NCBI GenBank assembly: GCA_014529385.2
Contig: CM043967.1
Location: 86,665,278 to 86,729,277, forward strand
DNA length: 64,000 nucleotides
Direction of reading: 5' to 3'
From: Adiantum capillus-veneris
Taxonomy: Eukaryota; Streptophyta; Polypodiopsida; Polypodiales; Pteridaceae
Shown: positions 1 through 10,469 of the stretch, piece after piece
How the letters are laid out: every line of letters begins with the position of its first letter
Position numbering within the stretch: position 1 is the first letter of the stretch
The notes under the pieces: generated by a model
Told to the model about the DNA's origin: nothing
Databases searched by the model: none
Seen by the model: only the letters and a program-made list of their open reading frames with translations
Translations under genes and position numbers: made by a program

Positions 1-557
1 AAATCAGCAGTCGAACTATATTATTTATCTGCAAACATGCTTCCGAGAAGAAAAGTAAACAATTTCAGCAATTTAATCACTAAAAACTATGCAAAGGCGA
101 GGTTTTCCGAACCAAACCGTTCCATAGGTGTGCACACAGTCCCTCGTGCAGCCAAGCTGGCTCTGATACCATGAAACGAACGAGGAGAAAGGATCTCCCG
201 GCCACACAGACCGCCTACAGATACGCGTCGGACGAACCACCCGACCATAGCCACCATCCGGCAGCTCCCCCGTGCTGGGGCCAGCGTCCGAGGACGTAGG
301 CGTGCACCTGTAAGACCGAGCGTCCCATACCACCCGGCCTCACCTCCTCGAGGTGACCTCGCACACTCCTAGCCTCGCGGGCTCTAACCACTGGCACTCT
401 GCCAGTGGGGTCGATAACTGTAAATGAGGCCTTGGCCTCCCTTTTATAATAATGGCCGGCCACACTGGCCAGGTTCACACTACATCCGCCCAGACACTGG
501 ACGCTCATCCCGACGGCATCTGGGCTAGATCCCCTCTCCTGTGAGCGGGACATAACA
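1..557 (-). mobile_element. LTR retrotransposon, 5' LTR and primer-binding site (runs off left edge)
   Basis: Read on the minus strand, positions 557 to 172 form a 386-bp LTR beginning TGTTATGTCC and ending in CA. It is followed directly by TGGTATCAGAGC (171-160), the sequence complementary to the 3' end of initiator tRNA-Met that plant LTR elements use as primer-binding site. This order makes it the 5' LTR of a minus-strand element whose body lies left of the window. The short open frames inside the LTR are not credible genes. Superfamily cannot be assigned without pol. The element seems to have landed in the gag region of the element to its right. Confidence 0.72.
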
Positions 558-800
558 GTGTCCCTTCTTACCGCATTTGTTGCAAGGCTTCGATGATAAA
601 CAGTCCTTTGCTATTTGACCTTCTTTGCCACTTAATTTGCGAAGCACCTCTTCACCTTTAAAAATAAAGTCACTCTTCACAAATATTTTCTTTGATGATG
701 AAACATTCCCCACATCATCATCTTCATTTGTCGTATCATTGTCTCCTTTTCTTTTATCTTCATTGGTCCAAAATTCAAGGCTGCTCCCTTCTTAGCTAAT
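558..800 (-). pseudogene. Retrotransposon gag remnant with CCHC zinc knuckle
   Basis: The minus strand encodes a lysine-rich stretch followed by CNKCGKKGHC, a CX2CX4HX4C nucleic-acid-binding knuckle typical of LTR retrotransposon Gag. The acidic segment just upstream lies in another frame, so at least one frameshift is present. The reading frame is cut at position 558, where the neighbouring LTR begins. Gag would package element RNA in cytoplasmic particles; this copy cannot make a complete protein. Confidence 0.5.
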
Positions 801-1960
801 GGTGTAGAGCATGCATATATTACATTTTGTTTGCTTGTGTGTGTGCTCATAGTGATGGGCGGTCTTACCATACATTCATTGTGCAGGCAGTGTCTAAACC
901 CCGTTGCAAGTGGTGGATACAAGAAATGTGGGTTCAAAAGACTTGATGACTTTTATTTCAGTCTTAATAAGTGGAACTGAAAGCTTTGGGAATTTTTGTT
1001 TATTTATTTTTAATATAGTTTTGTGTGTGAGATTGTGCCAAGGCAAAAATTAAATCACCCTTCCCTTTTCTTAAGTAGGCATTTTGTTGCTTTCCAAGGT
1101 TAAAGTTGAATGACTTCTTTGGGTCGGCACGTTGGGTGAGAACGGGAGCTATGCCGAGCAGTTAAAGAACTGTTTAATGGTGCATCAAAAGGGTGAACAT
1201 TGAAAATTATGCATTGCAGTAGGTTCGAGGGTAGCGAGCCTCGAGGTGAAGGTGGCCTGGGAAAAAGCACAGCACGCAGGTGCTCCTTGCCGGTGGAGGG
1301 CATACGCGTTTGAGGAGACGACCACGGGATGCGAGCACTAATCAGTGCTGAGGGAGTCTGCTCGATGCCGAGGAGGACCCGGAGTAGTGCAGCTCGTAAT
1401 CATCGATGGAGGGACCAGCGGGTGCAGGAGCGAGGTTGCCACGTGTCTTGAGAGTAGGGACCGCAAGCAGGCAGGTCGGTAGAGACTTGCAGGTTGTTGG
1501 CACCAAGGCAGCAAAAGGATGCTGTCGGCAGAATTGGCACCGTTCTAGGCTGTAGTAGGTGGGAGACTGAGAGTGGAGATAGCCGAGGGCCGAGGGGCTG
1601 TGTGTAGCTGCCAGTAAGACGCAGGTGTGGCGCACTGTGTACTTGGCAAGGACGCGCAGCCAGCAAGTTAATGCCGCAGGCTATGGTGGGCGCTCAAAGG
1701 AGTTGGGGGACCACGATGGCGAAGCAGTAGGCTGATTATTGTTGGGCACCCATAGTTTACAGAGGCAAATCATGATTAGAGGAATCTGCAGGTTGCCTGG
1801 TTGTGGAGCAAGCACATCAACACTCAGGTGGCCGATTTACTGAAATCTAGTTCGCTTTGGTGATGCCGCTGCCTTTAGAGATTGGGTAAGCTCTGTCATA
1901 GATGGACCTCAATCCCCGCTGCTACCTTTCCCTAACCCCATCAACAGCCGATAGCCATTG

Positions 1961-1961
<1 letters not shown>

Positions 1962-1998
<37 letters not shown>
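1962..1998. repeat. (TC)n microsatellite
   Basis: Pure TC dinucleotide run of about 37 bp within the leader of the truncated minus-strand element. Confidence 0.95.
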
Positions 1999-2006
<8 letters not shown>

Positions 2007-2524
2007 CTCTTGTATCTTTCTACACTATCCCCATTTCTCTCTCTTACACTGCACACAATCATAGTAGCACCCACAAAACAACTCTCTACTCTCTACTCAA
2101 CTCTCTCTAGACGCACACCATATTGAAAACAAAATAGAAGAAAAACAGAATGCAAATTCAGCAAGCAACGGTATGAGATCCCTTACGGAGAGAATGAGGG
2201 AGTTCTACCATGGCTCTGATACCAAATGTTAGGAATGGGATCGTGCTAGCTAGGGTGGATGAAAGAGAAACATAGTGTTAATGTGTGAGTGTGTGTAAGC
2301 AAGATTATCACTCAAGTGAATTAGGTTCCTAGATAGAATTAGCTTGGACTCATAAACACAATCTTGAGTATTGATTTAGCTTAGCACAAGCTCACCACAG
2401 ACAAGCATGTAGTGCAAAATAGTGTTGTGTTTGTTCATTCATGAAGTGAGCTATAAGTAGCTCTATAACCTTGCTCCACAGCATGTGGGATAATTCCACT
2501 CTCCTCTCCTTGACTCACACTTTA

Positions 2525-3114
2525 GGACAAAGCTCACACTTCACAACATTGCTCGCATCTGTCCCTACCTCAAAGGGATCATCCCAAGAGGCAAGGATGA
2601 AACACGGCGCTTCTGTCACTGCAACCTTGAGAGCTACGAAAGCCTCAATGGATGCCTTGGGAAATCCACGCGCTGTCGGCGAGTCTTTACCCCTTTCAAA
2701 ACATCAGCCATGGGTGTGGCAATGCGTGCAAAATTCTCTATGTGCGAATTATATACTTGACATAAACCAAGAAAAGAACGCACATCATATGCAGTTTTGG
2801 GCAAATCCCAATTACGTACCTGTTCCACCTTCGCGGGGTCTAGCTTGACGCCTTTTGCAGAAATGATACAACCCAGATAAGTAACTTCAATGAAAAAAAA
2901 ACTCAGATTTCTTAGCTGCAATGGACAATTGACACTCATCAAAACGGTTTAATACCCTTGCTACATCCTTTTCATGTTGTTCCCACGATGCAGAAAAAAA
3001 GAGAATATCATCAAGAAAGATGAACACATATACACCAACCATATTGCCAAAACGGCTTACCATGAGATGGTACTCTTTTCTACCCGCCTCTTCATTTAAG
3101 AAGATCTCGTTCAA
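2525..3114 (-). pseudogene. Ty3/gypsy reverse transcriptase-RNase H remnant
   Basis: On the minus strand, from 3114 downward, the sequence encodes the catalytic-loop region of a Ty3/gypsy RT (FIFLDDILFFSASWEQH) and the downstream helix with KKSEFF. A frame change in an A-rich run near 2891-2899 leads into TYLGCIISAKGVKLDPAKV and VRSFLGL. A further frame change leads into the RT/RNase H connection (VALKVAVTEAP, then GTDASN). Upstream RT motifs are missing, and an apparent insertion of about 20 residues precedes the LDD motif. The order matches gypsy pol, but the copy is dead. Positions 3115-3383 hold a further open stretch on the plus strand that I cannot assign. Confidence 0.75.
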
Positions 3115-3383
3115 AGAACAGATTTAGCGGTTTACCTTGGGACTTTCTACAGAAATCCGAGATCACTGCTTAGAGCAAAAGTCAGATTCCATTCAGGAAC
3201 TGATGAGTCATTCGAAACGGGGATTTTCCATTCATTCAAGCAGTTTGACCTACCCCACAGATGAAATCAAAACGCAAAGAACAAAACAAACTTCGAACAA
3301 TGAAAGTAGAAAGAGGAAGAGCAATCCAGAAAAGAAAGAAAAGGATGCACGACCCAAACTCACTCCTTGAGAGAGAGCTCTCT

Positions 3384-5098
3384 ACATAATGCCTTTGGAA
3401 GGATGTGATGTCCTCTTGGAAATTCCCTGGTACCACAAGAACAATGCCGTGGTCGACTATCGGGCGAGAAAAGCGACTTTGACTGCAGAGAAAGGCAAAA
3501 CCATTGTACTTATGTAAAACTTAAGGGGAAGTCTGTCCCTATTGTATCGGCTTCGGCCATTTCAAAATTAATGAAATCTAGTCTGTTTGTTCACTCGATC
3601 TTTTTGAGAGAGATGAATGATGAGAATAGGACAAATATGTATGAACTTATTAAAGAACGCCAAGATTTTCTCCAGACTCATCCCAATTGCTTTTCAGAGG
3701 GCTTGCCAGGTGAGTTACCACCAGCTCGTCTTGACGATCATACCATTGATTTGATACCTGGAAGCACCCCACCGAACCGGCCACCTTACCGTGTGAGCCG
3801 AGCCCAGAACGAAGAAATTATGAACCAAGTGAAAAACCTCTTGGAAAAGGGTCTTGTCCACCCTAGTACTTCACCGTACTGCTCTCGAGTGTTGTTGGTT
3901 TTGAAGAAAGACGGATCTTGGAGAATGTGCATTGATTATAGAGCTCTCAACAAAATCACCATCAAGAATATATTTCCGATTCCTAGGATCGATGATATAC
4001 TTGATCGACTACAGGGATCCTCGTGCTTTAGCAGGATCGACTTGAAAAGTGGATATCATCAGATCCAAATCGTGTCGGAAAACGTCTATAAGACAGCTTT
4101 TCGGACGACTTTTGGGTTATTTGAGTTTTTGGTGATGCCTTTTGGCGTAACCAATGCTCCTGCGACATTTAACCAGATGATGGACATGATTTTTCGAGAG
4201 TATAGACTATTTGTTGACACTTTCTTTGACGACATCATTGTTTTCTCCAAGGATGAGGCAGAACATATAGAACATCTACTTCAGGTCTTTCAAGCATTAC
4301 AAGATCACAAGTTGGTGATTAATGCGAAGAAAAGTGAATTTTTCCTACCAGAAATACACTTTTTGGGACACAGTCTCAGCAGCAGGAGTGCAGATGGACC
4401 CGGCCAAGATAGAGACTATCTGTGATTGGCCCGATTTGAAGAATGTCCATGAAGTTAGAAGCTTCTTGGGCTTGTGTTCGTACTACAGGCGGCTCATTAG
4501 AAAGTTTGCAGAGAGTGCTTCCCCTTTGCATATCTTGACACAGAAAGGAGTCCCTTTCTTGTGGGGACCCACAGAGGTGACTGCCGTTTAGACATTGAAA
4601 AAGAAATTGATTGTAGGACCAGTTTTGACTTTGCCGGACTTGCAGAAGTCATTCGAAGTATATTGTGATGCTTGTGGTCGTAGTTTGGGTGCGGTCTTAA
4701 TGCAAGAAGGCCATGTCATTGCCTACGAGAGCCGACTGTTCTCAAGGCCGGAATTGATAGCAAAGATTTATGAGAAAGAGCTTTTGGCGGTTATCCATGC
4801 TCTTTCTCAGTGGCGGCATTACCTACTCGGAGCGGATTTTACTATCTTCAAAGACCATCAGAGTTTACGCTACTTCTTGTCACAGAAGCAGCTATTGGAA
4901 AAGCAGATACGGTGGGCGAACATCTTGTCACAGTTCACTTCCAGATTGTGTGTGTGCACGGACAGAAGAATTTGGTGGCAGATGCTTTGTCTCGGACCCG
5001 TTGGCTCTGGTTATTTCCGCGATACATCATAGGAGCTTCGAGGATATGGTCGATCAGTATGCCACAGATACAGATTTTGTCGATATTTTCACTCGGAT
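3384..5098 (+). pseudogene. Ty3/gypsy chromovirus pol, protease-end/RT/RNase H part
   Basis: This is the left half of a plus-strand gypsy polyprotein. From 3384 it encodes the protease-RT linker (DVLLEIPWYH). Next come the RT motifs: KDGSWRMCIDYRALN, IDLKSGYHQI, the FGVTNAPATF region, and FFDDIIVFS at 4222-4245, where Phe replaces the usual Tyr before DD. A frameshift near 4375 moves the reading to the VRSFLGLCSYYRR segment. A stop codon at 4589-4591 interrupts the frame. RNase H follows, with its catalytic acids visible in CDACG, YEKELLAV and DHQSL. Another frameshift near 4940 leads to NLVADALSR. The frame ends at 5098, where an unrelated LTR-like element is inserted; integrase resumes at 6213. 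The protein would copy element RNA in cytoplasmic particles but is inactivated several times over. Confidence 0.88.
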
Positions 5099-5102
5099 AC
5101 GG

Positions 5103-6208
5103 TGTGAGCGGGATGGACACACACTCTTGGAAAGATACACACACACACACTATGGGGCACCACTCGGCTTACATAACCTTCCTGTCCGAGACAGGAAACA
5201 CACCCATGGAGTGAGAGGAGAGAGACTATCCCCTTGCCCACTCCACACAGAGACACACACACACACCCAAAAAACTCATCTCAAAAGAGGAGAATTTCTG
5301 ATTTTTAGATACAAATGAGCTTGGGCCAACACCAAGGGGCAAATAGCTCACACAAAATGGGTAAAATATACCAGATACAATCACAAATTGGAGTAGAAGC
5401 TTCGCTCATAGGAGAAACATACACAGCCAAAACAGCAGAAAAAGAGTGAGAAATTTGGCAAAATGGACTGCGCCATCGCGTCCGGAACGGCCCAAAACCC
5501 CAGTCTACAATGTCAAAGTCCTCAAATCCGACCTCGGATGAGCAGTTTACGGCCAAACAGGCTCCAAAAACCCCAAAAACACACCTGCGGCTGTTCCTCC
5601 TCTTCTCTCCACGTTTTTTCTGGTCTTCTCTTTGTTTTTTCAGTTCCCACACTTAGCTTTTTTAGTTGGGCACCCTTGGCCTTTTAGATGACCTCAAACG
5701 GACCCCGAACATGCCAAAAACTGACCTCGCAGTGGATAGTTGTCACCGTTTTGCATCATCCGCACACCTGGCACTCATTTCTTTTCAATAATGCATCCCG
5801 CCACCACGTGAAGTGGCCCCAAAAATTGGTCCTCATGATGACCTTTCTGCATAAGTATCACAAGAAAACACCCACGTCGTGTCCATACTTCTCCGCGTGC
5901 AAGTATTGACCCCGTTCGACCTCCTGACGCCACTCGATGCCATCTGACGCACCTGCTTACCTCATGTCGTCGGCCCGCGGATAGCTTCCTCGAGAAGTTT
6001 TACGCGCTAGAAACTCCTCATTATTGTAGAAAAAACACACTGGTACTGGTAATAGTGAAAATCGATGCACTATGTACACCCTGTCCTACCTGTACACATG
6101 TGGGCCCCACGTAACCACCTGGCTCTGGAAAATGGGCATCCTTTATTCGATGCACTATGCATGGGTATGAACATATGCGCAATCCCTTGCTCCAAAAAAC
6201 TCCTGACA
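5103..6208 (+). mobile_element. Solitary LTR-like insertion (1,106 bp) inside gypsy pol, ACGG flanks
   Basis: Gypsy pol is interrupted exactly between the RNase H/integrase linker (before 5099) and the integrase N-terminus (after 6212). The inserted block begins TGTGAGCGGGATG, ends CTCCTGACA, and is flanked on both sides by ACGG (5099-5102 and 6209-6212), as a 4-bp target-site duplication would be. A diverged copy in inverted orientation lies at 46328-47471 with the same terminal sequences and the same 4-bp flanks. No coding region is credible. The TG...CA ends suggest a solo LTR left by recombination of a larger element; a short non-autonomous element is the alternative. Confidence 0.7.
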
Positions 6209-6212
6209 ACGG

Positions 6213-7568
6213 AATGGGGAGATAGTAGCGGGATATTCCATTCGCGATGGCTACTTGATGAGGAAAATCATGTTGTGCGTTACGTAGCCGTTGAGGGAAA
6301 AGGTTATGACCGAATGCCACTGTCCACCTTTTACGAGTCACCGCGGCATTGTTACCACCTTGAAAGGGGTAGAGAGATACTTCTTTTGGCCGAGACTCAA
6401 GAAGGATGTGGACGAGTTTGTGGGCAGTTGCTTGGTATGCTAGAAGGTTAAGTTTGACAGGCATAAAGCACAGGGATTGTTACAGCTTTTTCCCATACCC
6501 ACCCGCCCCTGGGAAAGTATTGCAATGGATTTCATTTTTGATCTCCCGAGAACATAGAGTGGTCAGGATGGTATCTGGACTGTTATTGACAGATTTAGCA
6601 AGCAAGCTCATTTCATTCCAGTGAAGAAAACAGTCAAGCTGGATCACTTAGCGAGACTGTTTGTGGCCCAGATCTTCAGATTACATGGCATGCTCGAGAT
6701 GATTGTCTCCGACAAGGACCCAGATTCACGAGTTTGTTTTGGAAGGCTATTTGGGAGAACATTGGCACGCGGTTGCAGTTCTCGTTATCTTTCCATCCGC
6801 AGATTGACGGGAAATCTGAGATTGCGAATTCAGTGGTTTTAGATTTATTGAAGTATTACATCTTGGATCAAAAGACTCAATGGGAAAAGTATTTACCTTT
6901 GGTGGAATTTGCCTACAACAACACCATACACTCTTTCGACGAAGAAGGCGCCATTTGAGATTATTGAAGGTGCTACGAAGGTTCCACCCTTCCTAAGCAC
7001 GAAAGGTAAGATTTTTGAAGCCGATGAGTACACATGTGACTTGGACACGGCTTTTGCCAAGGTCCGCGAGGCTTTGCAGAAATCTCAGGAAAGACAGAAA
7101 AAGGCAACAGATCGCCATCATCGCGATTTGAAATTGAAGGAGAATGATTGGGTTCTCTTACGTTTTGAGAAGGCACGCCTGAGAAAGAAAAAGGGAAAGG
7201 AGAGGCTTTTTCCAAAGCTTAGTTTGCGATACTACGGACCTTTTCAGATCTCCGAAAAGATAAATGATGTCTTCTTTCGACTGAAGCTGCCCGACACTTG
7301 GAGGATTCACAATGCTTTTCATGTGAGTCTCGTGAAGCCTTTTAAAGGCGATGTGCCCCAAGATGGGGAGCTTGATGAGCAACCCGAAGTGGAAGAAAAC
7401 GAGGAGATCCTTGTTCTCGAACAGATATTGGCACATCAAGACAGAAATATTAAGGGTAAAATGATAAGGCGGTTCTTGGTTAAATTCAAGAACTATCTTA
7501 CATTGGATGCGAAGTGGATGGAGGAGGGAATTAGCAGATACTCCTCAGATTGTGAATCTTTACCTTGA
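6213..7568 (+). pseudogene. Ty3/gypsy chromovirus integrase and chromodomain (right half of pol)
   Basis: This continues the polyprotein interrupted at 5098. The integrase N-terminal zinc-binding region is degraded (RYFFWPRLKKDVDEFV remains). The catalytic core shows [18 protein letters not shown] and the Glu-bearing IDGKSEIANS, so the three acidic residues are present, in different frames. A frameshift falls near 6940-6960. The C-terminal part is a long clean frame: GPFQI/FRLKLP region, FHVSLVKPF, then a chromodomain-like tail (VLEQILAHQDRNIKGK, FLVKFKNY, DAKWMEE). Such a tail marks chromoviruses and directs integration toward particular chromatin. Stops and frameshifts make it non-functional. 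Confidence 0.88.
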
Positions 7569-8163
7569 AGCTTTTGGTTTAGCATAGTCTATTCCAAATT
7601 TAACCCCGAATTCAGCTTGGCCGGATGTTTGGTGCAACAGGTACGCACAAGAGGGGAGTTACTCCGCTCCTTTGTCAACAAATGCCTCGATTTTTGATAC
7701 TAGAGTCACCAATGTCTCTTTGAGCTTTAGGGATATTGAGAGCTGACAGTATTCGGCTGTAATGCTTTATGAACTGGAATTCCCGATAATATGATACTAA
7801 TTTGTTCTTGACTTGTTTAAGTGCAGGAACTGATAGACGAAACGACTGTAGCATTTTGGTCAAAATGATCTCGATAGACATGGTTGCAATAGGGATTAGT
7901 CAATCGGGTATCTACAAGGTCCTGAGTGGATCTAGATGCGATTGCTAATTGCATTGCCGATAAATCATGTTCTGAGATCCCAAAGAATGTTCAATGTGAT
8001 TTGTCTTGTGATGTCGTGTGATGTGACTGTCGATTGGTACATGTGCTAGATGTGTGTTCCTAATGCGTCGGTACTAACAATCAGTGTCTGCTACGACAGT
8101 GTATGTCTTCTGTCTGTTTTGTAGGCATAAGAGGGCGATTACATTACTTTCAAGAGGGGGGTA
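7569..8163 (+). other. Gypsy 3' non-coding region ending in a polypurine tract
   Basis: About 600 bp without credible coding, ending in the purine run CAAGAGGGGGGTA (8151-8163) immediately before TGGCAC. Equivalent tracts followed by TGGCAC or TGTCAC occur at 17091-17104 and 19352-19366, marking the 3' LTR start of related elements. The tract primes plus-strand DNA synthesis in LTR elements. Confidence 0.6.
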
Positions 8164-8545
8164 TGGCACAAACTGGTGACGAGGCTGCGCTGTACACACA
8201 TGGCTGCCCGGTACACACACCCTCCCCGATTGGCATGGACAGTCCCAGAAAATGACCCCCGCTGAAATGCTGACGTGGCAGGCAGCGTACGGACAGGCCC
8301 GCGTTTTGCGGCGCAGATCATGGAAATTCGTACAGCTGACATGGCAGAATTGCGTAGGGAAATTGCTGGCAGCTTTTGGGCTACGCAAGCGTTGACTGTT
8401 TTCTACGCAAATTGACTTGCTTTATTTTACGCTATTTTACGCAAGGCATTAGAAGAGAGAGAGAGAGAGCTTTGCTTTATTTTTAAGCCTATTTTAATAG
8501 GGCTTTTGGGACAGCTTTTGGGGCTCTACTTTTGGCATCCCTTGT
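8164..8545 (+). repeat. Gypsy 3' LTR, left part (interrupted at 8545)
   Basis: Begins TGGCACAAACTGG right after the polypurine tract. It shares words such as GCTGACGTGGCA and GCTGGCAGCTTTTGG with the LTR at 17105-17651. It is interrupted by a complete LTR element flanked by CTTGT repeats (8541-8545 and 13206-13210), and its remainder continues at 13211. Confidence 0.6.
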
Positions 8546-9941
8546 TGTCACGTGACACATCATAACCCTATGTGTCCGTGGACAAGCTACACCACAGCAG
8601 GGTTCAGTCAGTCCGATCAAGTTAGATTAGCAGTGATCTGGCACTTTTGTGAGTCTATTCGTAGACCGTGCATGCCCAGTCACTTAGCATAGATGCATAT
8701 CCTCCAGTTGCACACAACATGATCATCGGAATTCCCATCAGAATCCATTAGCATCAATTAGGGGAATTTTCGAGTGCATTTAGCCTATTTTCCTATTTTT
8801 GGTTATTTTCACTTATTATTTTTAAGTGACTTTCCAACAAAAGTAGGTAGGGCAATTTTGCTAAGTTAATATATAAGCAAACCCAAGTTAGCACTTTCTG
8901 GCAGAAGAGGCAGCAAGAGCACCTTGCTCAACAGGCAACTTCTCAGCAGAACCTTGGTGGATTCCCTCCGAGAAGGATCCCAAGCCTTGGCGTTTTCTCC
9001 AAGCAGCAGATTCCTATCCCTAGCGCTTTCAACAACATTCATCGTTGGAAAGCCAAGCCCTTGGCGTTTTTACATCAGATCGTTGCCGGAAAGACCATCG
9101 CATGCCTGGCGTTTTTCACATGCCCAGCGTTTTTGGAAATGCAAGATCAGCTAGCGTTTTTGGTCAACCTCAGTCTTTAGCGTTTTGGATTTCAGCAATA
9201 GAAAAAGTAGCAGATTCATACCACAAGAAGTAGCAGATTCAGCCCCGTAAAGATCATCAGTTTTCAGCCTACGATAATGACCTAAAAACGCAGCTAGAAA
9301 GTGCAGATCTTGAGCGTTTTCATCTTCAGCATGAACCTTGACAAAGCCGTTCATTTTCAGCCATAAGGACAGCAGTAAACAGTCATTTTCAGCCACCGAA
9401 ACGGCCATGAAATTCAGCGATTAGAAGATCCCAGATTTAAACCATCAAGTCGTCGTCGTCATCACCGTCGTCGTCATCGGCATAGTCCCATTGCATTAGT
9501 CCATTGCATACGCATTGTACACCTTTGTGCCATAGTAACAGGGGACGCCCTTTTTCGGGCTTCCCGTCCCCACTTTCCGTCCCCACTCTCTTTTTTACAC
9601 TAAAAATCCATTTCAGCCCCGTCCCCCGTCCCCCGTCTCCCGTTTCCCCGTCCCGGAATGCGTCCCTTGTGACTATGCTTTGTGCAATCAAAGTAGACCA
9701 CTCTCACCGACGAGAGTGGGGCCTTCGGAGGAGGGTTTTACAACCTCTCGGTGTCGTATCTCTTCTCTCTCCTTCTCTCAGTCTCATTCACTTGCACGCA
9801 CAATATCCACTCACTTTGTTCGTGACCACAACACTCTCCATAAGACGGAAAGCTCTCTTTCCCTAAGAACTAAAAGGAACCTTGAGCAATAAAGATCACT
9901 AATCTTGAGAAAATACAACATTCATTCCGCTGCACCTAACA
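8546..9941 (+). repeat. 5' LTR of the non-autonomous element
   Basis: 1,396 bp, TG...CA. It matches the 3' LTR at 11978-13205 throughout; most of the length excess is the 147-bp MITE at 9531-9677 plus its 8-bp duplicated target. AATAAAGATC near 9889 may serve as polyadenylation signal. Confidence 0.93.
9531..9677. mobile_element. hAT-like MITE (147 bp, 8-bp TSD CTTTGTGC)
   Basis: The block starts CATAGTAACAGGGGACG and ends CGTCCCTTGTGACTATG, giving 17-bp terminal inverted repeats with two mismatches. CTTTGTGC occurs immediately on both sides (9523-9530 and 9678-9685). The equivalent site in the other LTR (about 12940-12947) has a single CTTTGTGC and no insert, which is an empty site. An 8-bp duplication and a C-rich interior with repeated CCCGTCCCC fit hAT-superfamily MITEs. 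It has no coding capacity. Confidence 0.88.
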
Positions 9942-9942
9942 T

Positions 9943-9954
9943 TGGTATCAGAGC
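9943..9954 (+). other. Primer-binding site (initiator tRNA-Met type)
   Basis: TGGTATCAGAGC one base after the 5' LTR end. It is complementary to the 3' end of initiator tRNA-Met and primes minus-strand cDNA synthesis. Confidence 0.88.
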
Positions 9955-10304
9955 TTTGGAAGTGTTCTGCATTACTCAAGGAAAGAACCACAAGAATTTT
10001 TGTGCTTGTTGTGATCGCACGAACGCAAGTTTACTTGGGCGTGGCGATTCCTAATCGTGTTTTGTTGAAGAGTGACAGGAATCCCAAGAAAGAAGGGCTT
10101 GTCCAGCCTCCCCTTGTGTCTCTTTTCACTCATTGAGAGCGGACTGTGCACTTAGCGGCCGGCCAATCGACATGAGGTGGGAAGAAGCAACCTTGGTGTG
10201 AGCGCAAGGCCGCGAAGGGGTGCGCCCACAGAAAAGGGTAGAACTCGGGTGAAGAGAAGATCCTTCTCCAACGCGATTTGCAAGCAAAAGAAACCCTCAA
10301 GAAC

Positions 10305-10460
10305 CTCAAGATCGTCAAGAACCCAAGAACCCAAGTTCCTCGTGAACTTTAGTACCTAAGAACCCAAGAACCCAAGTTCCTCGTGAACTTCAGAACCCAA
10401 GACCCTCAAGAACCCATGTCCCTCGTGGACTTAAGAACACAAGAACCCACAAGAACCCAC
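10305..10460 (+). repeat. AAGAACCC-rich tandem repeat in the element leader
   Basis: Three imperfect units of roughly 42-48 bp built from AAGAACCCAAG plus a conserved GTTCCTCGTGAACTT-like end. It lies between the PBS and the start of the His/Asp-rich frame. It could be untranslated leader or, if an upstream start is used, a TQEP-type peptide repeat. Confidence 0.7.
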
Positions 10461-10469
10461 GATTGTAGA

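Larger units (their letters stand above)
558..2520 (-). mobile_element. 5' part of a second minus-strand LTR retrotransposon, truncated by the first
   Basis: A second GCTCTGATACCA (2213-2224, minus-strand PBS) is followed two bases later by TGTTAGGAATG (from 2227), the reverse complement of an LTR 3' end. The LTR therefore lies from 2227 to about 2480-2520; its outer edge is not certain. From the PBS leftward, about 1.4 kb of leader and degraded gag leads to a zinc knuckle near 590, where the element at 1-557 interrupts it. This LTR in turn abuts, and probably interrupts, the gypsy RT remnant to the right. Between 940 and 1960 I see no coding signal that can be defended. Confidence 0.5.

Noticed and set aside
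1900-2126. Ser/Leu-rich frame as a signal-peptide protein
   Set aside because: It is a translation of the TC microsatellite and adjacent pyrimidine-rich leader.
9437-9691. Minus-strand frame with an Asp run
   Set aside because: It reads through the GTCGTCGTC repeat of the LTR and the MITE in reverse.
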